DNA of 64,000 nt from Limnomonas spitsbergensis (GCA_037349105.1 JAYJMM010000081.1:1116001-1180000); one strand, 5' to 3'; shown: positions 34,641 to 46,900, numbered from the stretch's first letter. Notes: generated by a model from the letters alone, not told the origin. Numbers and translations are program-made.

Positions 34641-36530
34641 TCCTCCTAGGAATTGCATTGGTTTGCAGATTAAAGTTTATACAGTCCTACAGAGCATCAC
34701 ATTTTAATAATTTGATACATGGGACATTTGCCAGTAAACCGGTACATGCACTACATGCTTTCACCAAGGCCTATGACTGTGTGCCACAGAAGCAGCTTTG
34801 GCAGCACCAGTCTGAGCGGCTTCACATGCCTTCTTGCTTCTTACGCGCTGTGCAAGCGCTTTATAACGGTGCCGTCTACACGCTCACAGATGGCCCTAAA
34901 AGCACTGGCCCTGTACCTTGCACCCGCTGTATTAAGCAGGGCTGCCCTCTCAGCCCCCACCTCTTCAGCATCAATATCAGCGACTTGCCAGGCAAGATGG
35001 CAGCCGAGTACCCGGCAGAGGGCATTGCGCTAGGGGCAGGGCGGCGACTAGGATGCCTCTTGTATGCGGATGATCTCTCCCTGCTAGCCAGCAGTCCGGC
35101 AGGGCAGCAGCGCATGCTAGATGCTCTGCATGCGGCGGTCAAACAGCTCCAGGTCAACGTCAGCAATACAGAGATTTTGAAGTTTGGCAGCTCAACGCCG
35201 CCAGCCAGCCTATGCCTGCGTGTACGGCTCGGATAGGACAGTGCTGGAGCGTGTCCAAAAAATAAAATGCTTGGGCATCATTCAGCACGCAAGCGGCAGC
35301 ATGAGGGAAGCCATTCAAGGTAGAGAGGCGCCTCTGGCTGCCGTGTTGCATCATGTTCGCTCCGTGGCTGCCAGGGTACGTTTGAGGCATCATCTGCCTA
35401 CGTGCATCCGGCTAGCGGCTATCTATGCAGCGCCTGCGGCCAACTACGGAGATGTGGTGTGGGCCACCGGTCACCTTCGGCCGCAAAACTGCCTCCGGAG
35501 CAGGATGCAGTCCAGCCTACTCCAGCACTTGCGCCAGGCTGCAGGACTGCCTGCCTCCGCTGCCTACTGGGGGGTTCATGAAAGAGCTGCAGATCCAGCC
35601 GTTACAACGAGATTGGTGGCAGCACGTGCTCCGCTTCTACAACACAGCGGTGGCAAATGTAGCACAGTCCACTCATGGCAGCAGGTATGGCGGCCGACAT
35701 ACAGCTCGCGCTTGGACAGAACACGGTAGGGCGCACATGGTGCGGTGAGCTGATGGAGGCGTTGAAGGAGTTGGAGCGTGGAGCAGCTGCCCCTAAACTG
35801 TGTGAGGTAGTCTCTGACATGCAGCCGCTCCCCGTCCCAGAGGTACCACACCTAGTGAACGCAGCCCACCAGCAGGTGCAGCTTCGGGTGACTGGCAGAG
35901 GAGACCCCAGGGACCCCGCCACCAAGCAGGCGAGCACAGGTCTGCGGCCGCCTACCGCACTTAGTTTCAGTCTTTGGCGGGCGTTGTCTTGGCATAAGCT
36001 GGGAGCCGCACCAGCAAGAGGGCGTGCGCTTGTGTGCGCACAAACTTAAGACTGCTGCTCGGTGCGGATAGCATGGTTGACACGACAGGACGGTGGAGCG
36101 GTCAAGAACGTGAGACACGCTCATGCCAGCGGTGTTGTGCAAGGGGAGATGGCGTGCATGTGGAAGATGCGCTGCATGTCTGCTTTCAGTGCCCTAGCGT
36201 GAAGAACAGGCTTGGGGAGAGAGGTTAGACAGGCCTTCAGGAGGGCGCCACAGACTTTCAGCAGTTGTACCGGGACAGGCTTGGGTGGGAGGCTCTGACT
36301 TTTGTTGAGGCCTAGTTTACTGCTTTTCTTTGCCTTCTTGGGGAATAGGCTTGAGAGGGGCAGGGATACTTCGGGCTGTCTTTTATATTCGTAGGGGTTA
36401 CCGTATCCGTTTTTTTTGTGTTCTTCTCCTTCTTTCCCTCTTACCTTTTCCTTTTCTCCCAACGGGACAGTTCGGCGCCCACGCGGCCGAGCCTTTTTGA
36501 GCAGGGCCCAGAGGCGTTATGTCATTGACT
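34640..36530 (+). pseudogene. LINE-type (non-LTR) retrotransposon reverse transcriptase remnant
   Basis: 5'-truncated element on the plus strand. The first frame (34658-35236) shows reverse transcriptase motif A (AFTKAYDCVPQ), motif B (IKQGCPLSPHLFS) and the YADD box (CLLYADDLSLLASS). The reading frame then shifts near 35200 (an apparent GCCA duplication), continues as the thumb-like region with LERVQKIKCLGI, shifts again near 35690, and after a stop at about 36049 gives a C-terminal zinc-finger-like stretch (CQRCCARGD, then VEDALHVCFQCPS). It ends in a family 3' tail (GGCGCCCACGCGGCCGAGCC) at 36468-36530. With at least three lesions it is dead. No endonuclease domain is left, so the clade is not assigned. 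Confidence 0.87.
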
Positions 36531-36579
36531 GGCGCAGCGGTAATTGACTTGTTATAAGACACCGCAATGAAGTAGGATC

Positions 36580-37010
36580 ATGATGAAAGGAACAAAACAG
36601 CCAGGACAGGAACAAGAAAGGACATGCTCCTGGTCAATGAAGTTTCACCTTTGCGTTCTGCTCAATAAACTCGGCTTCATGGGTGCCCAACTCTTTGGTT
36701 ACAATAAAATAACACATATCTTCTTCGGGCTGCCTTTTCCTTTTAGGGTTATTCCTTTCTCCCTCGTGTTCTTCTCCTTCTTTTACTCTAACCCTAAGTT
36801 TCTCTTCTTTTCTTCAAACGGGACAGTTGGGCGCCCACGCGGCCGAGCCTTTTTGAGTAGGGCTTGAGGTGTAATGTCATTGACCTTTGGGACTTTGGGT
36901 CCTTTGGGACTTTGGGACTTTGCGTCCTGCTCAATAAACCCGGCTTCATGCCATGGGTGCCAGACTCTTTGGTTATAATACAATAACATATGCCTTCTTC
37001 AGGTGATGTT
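36580..37010 (+). mobile_element. Second LINE 3' tail and duplicated flank
   Basis: 36815-36890 is another copy of the tail (TTGGGCGCCCACGCGGCCGA through TAATGTCATTGAC). CTGCTCAATAAACTCGGCTT and following bases at 36658-36720 recur at 36928-36990, so the tail plus flank is duplicated. Confidence 0.75.
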
Positions 37011-37014
37011 GATA

Positions 37015-37085
37015 ATATGGCGGCCGACTGCATGGCCGACTGCATGGCCGACTGCATGGCCGACTGCATGGCGGCCGACTGCAGC
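37015..37085. repeat. CATGGCCGACTG tandem repeat
   Basis: Four 12-bp units flanked by GGCGGCCGACTG variants. Confidence 0.85.
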
Positions 37086-37499
37086 AATCAGACAGAGCTC
37101 CAGAGGGCGCAATTAAAGCGGCGGGAATTGCGTGGAACCTTGATGGACCAGGAGTAGGGAGCAGCCGTCCCCAAACTGGGTCCGACAATGACAATCATAC
37201 AGCCTCTAGCCGCATATACACTGATACATATGTACAGGGGAATCCAATAAATTTGTGATATCTTCAGCAGGTGGCGGTCAGCACTAGGGCCAGAAGCCAA
37301 GTTTCTTGTCCCTGAACCCTGGCCAAGACCGAAGAGTTGCAACCTAGAAACAAACAAGAACACACCACGCGCCTGATGCTTGTGCCTCCTCAAAATTCAA
37401 GGGCTCTTCGAACCCATCGAGGGTTTTTGCCAACATGTCATTTCCCAGTCCAATATTTATATTTTGCTCGCCCCCTTCTTTCCTCAGCGCCACGCAATG

Positions 37500-37720
37500 A
37501 TGAGGTCGTCGAGACGACCTCATCATCAGGCAACGCTGCACCTCCGTGCCTCCAGCCGCTGCTGCCGCCACGCTCATACGTTTCCTTTTTGCCCTGATAA
37601 ACAGCGCCACCGCCATCACCGCGACGACCGCAACGACGCTGGTGGTGGCGCAGCACCGCTGGCAACGGCTGCCGCAAGTCGGATGCTGCCCCAATCGCCA
37701 CTGCTGCTGGTGGCAATGCC
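37500..37720 (-). other. Possible exon encoding a membrane anchor (low confidence)
   Basis: On the minus strand TTSVVAVVAVMAVALFIRAK followed by RKR looks like a single membrane helix with a basic cytosolic tail. It lies just downstream of the oxidase gene on the same strand, so an alternative membrane-anchored end is conceivable. No splice link could be shown. A 30-bp inverted repeat (ATGATGAGGTCGTC arms) is at about 37497-37526. Confidence 0.22.
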
Positions 37721-37773
37721 CTGGGGTTGGAGACGGTGGCCCTGGTGCAGCTAGAGGCCTGATCGGCTGCAGC

Positions 37774-37890
37774 ATGGTAGCACAATCCGGCTGAACCTGC
37801 CGTGCGCCGTATTGCGCCGTATCGTGCCGTATCGTGGCACTTTGGTAGTACAATCCGGCTGAATCGTATCATGCTGTATCGTGCTACCAT
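37774..37890. mobile_element. Small TIR element (MITE-like), copy 1
   Basis: Bounded by ATGGTAGCAC and GTGCTACCAT, with internal repeats of GGTAG(C/T)ACAATCCGGC and CCGTATCGTG. GGCTGCAGC abuts it on the left and lies one base away on the right, a likely 9-bp target duplication. Confidence 0.65.
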
Positions 37891-38088
37891 GGGCTGCAGC
37901 GCACCGTCTGCCCCTGAATGCTGATGAGCTCCGCGGCGCCAAACGCCTTACTTGCGAGGACCGACTCGGAGGTGCCTGCAGAGAGCTTCGCCAAGGCCGG
38001 TTCGATCGCCAAAGAGGTCGTCCACGTCAGTTGCTAGCCTACGTCCCATCCCAGGAGGTTAAACGCTGACGACAGTTTCAGGTGGTTT

Positions 38089-40193
38089 TCATTCCTCCGA
38101 CAGCAATTTGCTCCGCCGTGATCGACGCGGAGAAGCAGCAAAAGGAGTTGGCATCAGGCATTGGTAATCACAACGGTAGCCAACGACGTCTAGCGGTGCA
38201 GCGCCAGGGGGGCTACAGTTAGGTACTGACCCATCCGCATGATGACAGCAGAACGCATTCGAAGCGCAGAACTGGGTACAAGCCTGTGTTTGAGCTACAT
38301 TGCATGTGCCAAATGTAGGGGAAGGAGCGATGGAGGGAACAGGAGGTGGGGAAGGTGAAGGGACGGTGGAGGAGATGGGAAGAGGGACGGGGCGTGGGAC
38401 GGGAGGTGGGGCAGGAGAGGGGATGGGGGATGGGATAGTAAAAGGGGATGGCATCAGGCATTGGTAATCACATCGGTAGCCAGCAACATCCAGCGGTGCA
38501 GCGCCAGGTGGGCTACAGTTGGGTACTGAACCATCAGCATGATGGCAGCAGTACGCATTCGAAGCGCAGAACTGGGTACAAGCCTGGGTCTGAGCTACAT
38601 TGCATGCGCCAAATGTAGGAGGAAGGACAACGGAGGGAGCAGGAGGTGGGGAAGGTGAAGGGACGGTGGAGGAGATGGGAGGAGGGACGGGGCGTGGGAC
38701 GGGAGGTGGGGCTGGAGAGGGGATGGGAGGTGGGGCAGGAGAGGGGACGGGGGGTGGGATAGGAGATGGAATAGCAAAAGGGGATGGCATCAGGCATTGG
38801 TAATCACATCGATAACCAACGAAGTCCAGCAGTGCAGCACCAGGTGGGCTACAGTTAGGTACAGAACCATCCGCGTGGTGGCAGCAGTACGCATTAGAAG
38901 CGCAGAACTGGTTACAAGCCTGCGTCTGCGCTGTGCTGCATGTGCCAAATGTAGGAGAAGGAGCAACGGAGGGAACAGGAGGTGGGGTAGGTGAAGGGAC
39001 GGTGGAGGAGACGGGCGATGGGGCAGGAGAGGGGACAGGAGGTGGGGTGGGAGTGGGGACGGGAGGTGGGGCAGGGGAGGGGACGGGAGGTGGGGTGGGA
39101 GAGGGGACGGGTAAGGGGACGGGAGGTGGGGTGGGAGAAGGGATGGGAGGTGGGGAAGGTGAGGGCAGAGGTACAGGCAAGGCCGTGCATGTCCACCACC
39201 ATACGTTGCCCGGCCCGGTGCACTCGAATCCAGCCAAACAGATATAGTTCGCCCATGGCCCGTCGGTACAGGCGCCACCAGTGCCCCCAGCCTCCTTGCA
39301 GTTGCCGCCGATGCCGCCGCACTGAGAGCCCTTCTCCACGACGACGTAGGACTCCGGGTAGGGCGGGAGGTACACCATAGGGGGTGCGGGAGGAGTGGGT
39401 GGCGGCGAGGCCGGGGGTATATCGCAGGACCACCACCAGACGTCGAGCTCGACACAGGCTAGGCCCGGGTCACAGTCCCACCCAGCCCAGGGTCCGGGAA
39501 AGCACGCACCGCCTGTGCAGCCAACGCAGGCCTCGGCACAGGTTCCTCCGATTCCACCGCACTGGTAGCCCCTGGATACTGTCGGGCGGATGGGGTTGGC
39601 CGCGGGTGGGGGACCAGGAGGCGGTCTGGGCGGAGGGCTGGGCCGGGGGGGTCTGGGCGGCGCGGGGGAAGGATTGGGCGGCGGAGTCGTGTATGGCGGA
39701 GGCGGGCTGCTTATCTTTGCGGTTGCCGGCAGCGAGGAGGGTCCCGAGGTGATGCAGGCGGGGGCGCCTGGTGCGGGCTTCACGAGGGTGATCCACGAGG
39801 CGGCTTTGCATGGCACGTCACTGTTGAGAAGGAACAGCATCCATGCGCCCGCATGGGCAGCGTTTGTGGATTCGCATGGCGCCTGCAACACGATCTTGCC
39901 CGGACGCGTGGGGTCCAGCGGGTCGTACGTGTTGGAGATAATGCGAAGGAACACGACACGCTGACCCATGTCGGTGGAGTGTGTGGTGGCACCTGGGGCG
40001 ACCATCGTGGCGGCCGTGACGTTGCCGCGGTACTCGACTGTGAACTGCGCTCCGAGCGCGATGGTGCCAGGGGTTGGGGCCACGGAGATTGTAGGGCGGT
40101 TGGGTGACGACGCGTACGGGAGCTTGAACTTCTCGGTGCGGAACTCAGCCAGGTATTGGCCGGGGGGATAGCAGAACTTGCTGCCGGGCTCAT
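38089..40193 (-). CDS. Oxidase exon 8: DUF1929-like domain, CBM1-like modules, three Cys-rich modules
   Basis: Enters at TGCAG|ATGAGC. DUF1929-like domain at about 40193-39740, with GATTHSTDMGQRVVFLRI holding the last copper His. A Pro hinge is followed by two CBM1-like modules (39590-39425 and 39345-39185; QCGGIGG, paired Cys, WWW-x-C), a Pro/Ser stalk, and three modules of about 55 residues (38960-38780, 38625-38445, 38320-38140) with ACTQFCASNAYCCHHADGS and GYRCDYQCLM. Ends in a basic tail RRSRRSKLLSEE and TGA. Confidence 0.92.
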
Positions 40194-40913
40194 CTGCAGG
40201 GTTGAGTGTCCAGGGTTCAGGGTCGGGCACGCAAAACTTAGGCCAGGCTCATCTGCTGGGTAAGGGTTAAGGTTTCAGGGCTGCAAATTTAGGAGCGGGT
40301 CCGCACACCTTGTTGTCAGGCTGACGTGTAGGGTTCAGGGTTCAGTGTTTATAGGCGGGTCCGCACACCTTGTATGCAAGGCTCATCTGCTGTGTTTAAG
40401 TATAGGGTTAAGGGTTCAGGGTTTCGGGGCGGGTCCGCACACCTTGTATGCCAGGCTCATCTGCTGTGTTTAAGTATAGGGTTAAGGGTTCAGGGTTTAG
40501 GGGCGGGTCCGCACACCTTGTTGTCAGGCTGACGTGTAGGGTTCAGGGTTCAGTGTTTAGAGGCGGGTCCGCACACCTTGTATGCAAGGCTCATCTGCTG
40601 TGTTTAAGTATAGGGTTAAGGGTTCAGGGTTTAGGGGCGGGTCCGCACACCTTGTTGTCAGGCTGACGTGTAGGGTTCAGGGTTCAGTGTTTAGAGGCGG
40701 GTCCGCACACCTTGTATGCAAGGCTCATCTGCTGTGTTTAAGTATAGGGTTCAAGGGCTCAGGGTGAAGGGGAGAGCGCGCACAACTTATCGGCAGAGCA
40801 TCGTCGCAGTGCAGATGGAGACCCCACCTCCCTCTCTCTCCCCCAGTCTTTCCCCTCCCTTCTCTTCCCTCCCCTCCTACCTTCCCTTCCAACTTGTCTT
40901 TCCTCTCCCTCCC

Positions 40914-40947
<34 letters not shown>

Positions 40948-43900
40948 TATTCCCCCTGCCTCCCTGTCCCTCTCTGCCCCTTCCTCCCTCCCTCCCTTCC
41001 TCTCTCCCTGTCTTTCTCCTCCCTCCCTGTCCGTCCTCTCACCCCCCCCCCCCCCCCTTCTTCATTCCCTCCCTCCCTGTTTGCCCCCTGTTTCCCTCCC
41101 TCCCTCCCTCCTCCCTTCTCCCTCCCTGTCCTTCTCCCTGCCCCCCTCTGCCCCTACCTACCCCCTCTGTCCCTTCCCCTCTGCTCACCTTGCTCTCCGC
41201 CAGCCATCAGCACGTCCCCAGAGGGCAACAGAATCGCAGTGTTGTGGTAGTAGCGATGGATGTTGGATCCTGCAAGGCACGAGTACCGCTGGCCAGCAGG
41301 TGCGTAGGGGTCGTACAAAACCGCGTTCTTCGCTGAAATTCTTCCAGATCCGTAGCCATTGAGGCCGCCACCAGACTTGCCATACTGCAAGTCATAAGAC
41401 AGACACACAGGAGCACTTAAGGCTGACTCGTGGCTAAGGGATAGGGAGAGGGGCAGGGAGAGAGAGAGGGAGAGAAAGAGAGGGCAAAGAAGAAACAGGG
41501 ACTACGAGATGGGGAGGGAGAAGGAGACGGAGACAGTTGCATGTTACCCACTACCCGAGTGGAGACAGTAGCAGGTTACCCACTACCCGAGTGGAGACAG
41601 TAGCATGTTACCCACTACCCGAGTGGAGACAGTAGCAGGTTACCCACTACCCGAGTGGAGACAGTAGCAGGTTACCCACTACCCGAGTGGAGACAGTAGC
41701 AGGTTACCCACTACCCGAGTGGAGACAGTAGCAGGTTACCCAGTCCAAGGTGGACCCAGGAGAGCAGGAGCTGAGGGTTGCTGCACAACAAAATAGGCCT
41801 CCTGTTCATAACGGCGTTTTAGGCGGATACATACCTCCAAAGTGCATCCTGTGGCACTTCACACTTGTAGGTCACTCCCAAGTCACTCGTATGCCATTCA
41901 TCGCCTCTCGTGTGTCACTCTCACGTCACTCCTCTCATGTGTTACTCCCATGCAGCTCATGCGCGACCCCTCCCCTCCTTCACTCTCATGTCACTCGTAT
42001 TTCACTGATATGCGACTCCTCTCATGCATCACTCCCATGCATCATTTTTATTTCACGATTACGTCAACCCTCTCTTGCATCACTCTTATTTCACACATGC
42101 GCAGCCCGCTGACCTGTTTGCCCCGCTCCCATGTGCACATATGCCTCTCTCAACATATATCTTCAATCCCATGCCACTCATATGAAAGTACCATGTCACA
42201 CATGCGCAGCCCGCTCACCTGGTTGCCTCCAATGTCACACTTCACTCATGACACTCATTTGTAATCATTTGTCACTCCTCTTCAACGTCACACAAATGCG
42301 CGGCCCGCTCACCTGGTTGCCTCCTATGAGCAGGACCTTTCCATTGGGCAGCAGCACCGCATAATGCTGAATCCGCTTCAAAGGCATGTCCTCCACCTCC
42401 CACGCGAGACCGGCCGCGCTGCTGGTGGTCAGGTTGCCAGCCGACAGCTTCAGACGGAAGGACTTGTCCAGCGAAGGAATGGCAGCAGTACATCCCCAGT
42501 CCACCGTGACCAGCTTCTGTTGCTCCAGGTCGAAGTAGGAGTTGTCGTTGCTGGTGTGGCCGCCAAACATGGCATACTCCATAGAGTAGCTGTTGCTATC
42601 ATCCTGCGGTCTCAGAGCCAGCATGACAGCCGAGCCCGTTGCACTGTTGGCAGCGCACCAGTTGTTGTTTGGTAGAGGGGGGAGTGCCGCAACCTGCATA
42701 GGAGGAAGGGGGGGGGCGTCTGGGTTAACAAAGAGGGCCAGTGAGGGGCAGGCAGCAGCTTGCGTCTTGAGCACGCAGCCGAAGAAAATGCAGCGTGGAC
42801 GAGAAAGCAGCAGCAACAGCAGCAGGAGAATGCAGCACCAGTGGACGCAGTGAGGATTAGTCTGCAACAGCAGCTGCATCTCGAGCATGCAGAATAAGAG
42901 GATGCAGCGAGGATGAGGCTGTAGAAGTAGTAGCAGGAGTAGTAGCAGCGTCTCCAGCATGCAGCATTAGAGGATGCAGTGAGGATGGCGGCAGTAGCAG
43001 CAGCAGACGGAGGAGGCAGGACAAGCAGAAACAGCAGGGATGAGGCAGCAGCAGCAGCTGGAGCATGCAGCTCAAGAGGACACAGCGTGGATGAGGGAGC
43101 AGTAGCAGCAGCAGCGTATCGAGCATGCAGCGCAAGTACGCGGCGTGGATAAGGCAGTAGCTGCAGTAGCTGGAGCATGCAGCTCAACAGGACACAGCGT
43201 GGAGGAGGAAGCAGTAGCAGCAGCAGCGTATCGAGCATGCAGCGCAAGTACGCGGCGTGGATAAGGCAGTAGCTGCAGTAGCTGGAGCATGCAGCTCAAC
43301 AGGACACAGCGTGGAGGAGGAAGCAGTAGCAGCAGCAGCGTATCGAGCATGCAGCGCAAGTACGCGGCGTGGATAAGGCAGTAGCTGCAGTAGCTGGAGC
43401 ATGCAGCACAACAGGACACAGCGTGGAGGAGGAAGCAGTAGCAGCAGCTGGTGCAGCAAAAGCAGCAGCAAGGACGAGGCAGCAGCAGCGGCAGGTGTAG
43501 TATGCAAAAGGAATGGGGCGCAAAAACAGCGGGACGTGGGGTACCATGGTCGACCAAGGGCTGGGCATCAGGATGCCGCGCCGTTGTTTTTTTACGAGTC
43601 CAATTTTATCAGGCCACCCGGCGGCTGCCGAAGGCCCGATTGGGACCACACCTGGCCTACTAGGGTGGCCTACTAGGGTGGTCAAGGCAGCATGGCTGGC
43701 CACAATCGGGGCCTCCGGCCAGAGGCTGGAGTGTAGCTGCCATGTAGCTGAGTCATGAAAAAAGATACACTGATTGCCCTGGGCAATTTTTCCAGACGGG
43801 TGCAGCACACTGCTTGAGGACACACACTCGCCTTATGCTGCACGTTCTGTGCGTCAATCCTCGTGATCTCTCCCATGTTGCACGAGTACTTCAAGACGTA

Positions 43901-46900
43901 GTAGCTGCCGTCGTTGCCCGCGGCGTTCATCGGGAGCAGCAGGTGCACGGGGTATAGGTTGAATCCTCCCAGTGCCACGAGGAAGGGGTCAATCTGGCTG
44001 CTGACAGTCAGCGGGGACGCCCGGGTGTCAATAATTTCCAAGTAGGGGTTGGGCGGTCCAGTAATGGTGTAGTAGCCTCCGGAAACCAGGACGCGGCCAT
44101 CGGGAAGCGTCAGCTGCGGGCAGCAGGAGAACGAGAGGCGCAGTTCCAAATAAAAGAATGGGTGTGGATTTTAAGCGGAGGCATAGTTCTGCTGATCATT
44201 TAAAAGTAGTACAGTACAGGTTGGATAGCTCGTGATTGGTGAGGCAGCACTTAGAGACCAGGATGCAACCATCAGGCAGACGGAGCTCCTTTTTCCGGCT
44301 ACGGGTCGAATTACATCAGTCCGCCCCGCGGCCACCAAAGGCCCAATTGGGACCAAACCTGGGCCGGCCTGCAAGTGGTGGCCAAGGCAGCATGGCTGGC
44401 CACAAACGAGGTCTCCGGCCAGACGCCAAGTGGAGCTGACATGTAGCTAAGTCACGTAATAGGAACACTGCAGGCAGGTTCAGCTGCTGGCAGCCGGAGC
44501 ACACATGGTGCAGTTCAATACACGTACAAATGGCTGCTGACCCTCAGCCAAGGGTCTAGGGTTTAGGGTTTGCGTCAAAGGTTTAAAAGCACAGCTAGGA
44601 TTGCTTGTGGTTGGGAAAGTGGCCCTAGGAGACAAAGACATGACCATCTGACAGATTCCTTCCGCTGCTGGCCAATGCACCAACTCCAATTTCTCACCTG
44701 CATGGGGTACCAGTGAGCGCACTGGAGCTCCTGAGGGTGGATTGTCCACTCTGGGATTCTGGCACTTCAAACTGAACCCTAAGCCCTGAACCCAAAGTCT
44801 CACCTGCGTTGGGTACCAGTGAGCGTACTGGAGCTCCTGAGGGTGGACCCTCCACTCTGGGATTCTGGCACTACACACTGAACCCTAAGCCCTGAACCCA
44901 AATCCTGAACCCAAATCCTCACCTGCGTAGGGTACCAGTGAGCATACTGGAGCTCCTGAGGGTGAATTGTCCACTCAAGGGATGCGGGGTCAAAGGTGCG
45001 GATGGTATAACGGCCCTCAACCAGCCAGCTGGCGCCCGGCGTCACAACAGTGCTGGAGCCCTTCTCCTCGCCTCCCGTCACCAGGATTGTCCCATCTGCA
45101 AGGTGTGAGTGGCCGGCGCAGAAGGGGTTCTTGGCCATGGGAGCGGGGACGTATCTTCCTGTGTCCGTGTCGTACACCGAAGCCACTGAACGTTCCATGC
45201 CTGGCTCCGGAGCCAGGTTGGCACTGAGCTGCCGGCTGAAGATGAGCAGCTTGCTGGTGCGCGGGATGAGCACGTTGTGCGTTGCGACAATGCCGCTGGA
45301 GCTTCTGCCGGGTGTATCGGGGTTTAGGAGCAGCTCGTAGGCGCCGATGGAGGAAGCGGGGAGATTGGCATCTGGCAGGGGGCAGAGGAAGCCGTTGTCT
45401 GCTTGGATATAGCCGGCGGGGATGGCCTGGAGCAGCTTGTGACCTGAGGACCGAACTGTGTCTGAAAAGGAGATGGAGGGGGCGGCGGTGGCGGACGAGG
45501 CTGAGGACGCGGAGGAAATCAGTCTCCTGGATGGAGCCAGTGGTCCCGCCAGGTCAGCGCAGTAGGCCTGTGCCTCCTTGGTGTAGGCGGGGACTGGGTT
45601 GGCGGTACGGTTGCAGACGATGGGGTCATTGCTGTTCTTGTCTTTGGCACCAAGCATCTGCGGGGAGGGTTCAGAGGAGGGCCAGGGCAGGACAGGGTTA
45701 AGGGCAGGATATACAGGGCGGGAGGGTAGGATCAGGTTCCAGGGCAAGATTTAGGACAGGGTTCTGGGCAGGGTTAATGTCAGGGTTCCAGGCAGGCTTT
45801 ACGTGCAGGGTTTAGGGACGGGTTCCGAGCAGGGTTCATATCAGGGTTCTAGGTAGGCTATTGGTGCAGGATTTGTGGCAGGATCTACAGTAAGGATTAA
45901 GGACAGGGGTGCCCGGGCATCTCTGGGCAACTGAGCGAAATAATGAAAGCTTCTTGTACTCTTACGGCATGAGAGTCGAGGAAGTCGCGCACCTCAGGGC
46001 TGTCAATGAGGTTTAGCTGGGGCTGATGTGCAATCCTGACAGGCATGGTAGCACATTCCGGCCAGACTCTTGCCATTCCTTGCTACCTGGTGGTACAATC
46101 CGGCATAACAGAACCATATCGTGCCGTATTGTGCTACCTTGAAGTGACTTGGCCATAGCTGGGTTGTTGTCGGAGCAGAGTAGGAGGCAGGGGGTGCTGG
46201 CCACTGGTAGCCATACCCTGCCTAGTGCAGCTAACGCATGGATGTTTTTTTTTATTTCCCGGAAAGGCAGGCTTCAGACTTCGTCACGCATGGAATGAAC
46301 CCTGCAGCCGTGATGCCCAGTTAGTTCACTCCCCACAGAGGCCATAAGGGCCATCTGTGTGGTAAGCACATACTTCCTCACGTGAAAGTATGTGCTTGCT
46401 GCACAAGAGGGCAGAGTCCTGTGGCCTATCCACCCACCTGACTCCAAGTTGCGTCCACACATGTGGCCTGTTCTGGGCTGTAAATCTGGATGGTGGGGGA
46501 GTACTCGCAGGTTGGCCATCGCTGCGATCAGGACACGTAAACAATCATGCTGATAATAAGTTTTCTTTGGCCTGTCTAATAGAGCATTGGGCATGTTGCA
46601 GCCCAAGATCTCAGCGAGGCAATGTGCTCGGGGTTTGGAGGATGGACAATTGATCTGTCGAGGGGAAGCATGATGCTCACGAAGACGTAAGTCTGTCGCG
46701 CTAGGCAGAAGCACCCTGCACTATGTTCGGAAAACAAGGTTTGAAATCTTGTCACAACAGGTTTACATCGCCATGTCATATATTAAGATCATGCTTGACA
46801 GGAGGCACAGTTTTTAGTGCAGACGCAGGTGGATAGCAGATTGCATCAGCGCCCTGAACCATGGCGCGATTCAATCTGCGATTCTCCTAAAACCAAGGGT

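Noticed and set aside
38600..39460. Gly/Glu-rich plus-strand and Ser/His-rich minus-strand frames
   Set aside because: Shadow frames of the Pro-rich stalk in oxidase exon 8.
42612..43823. Several Cys/Leu/Ala-rich minus-strand frames
   Set aside because: Generated by the GCAGTAGCAGCAGC minisatellite inside oxidase intron 5.
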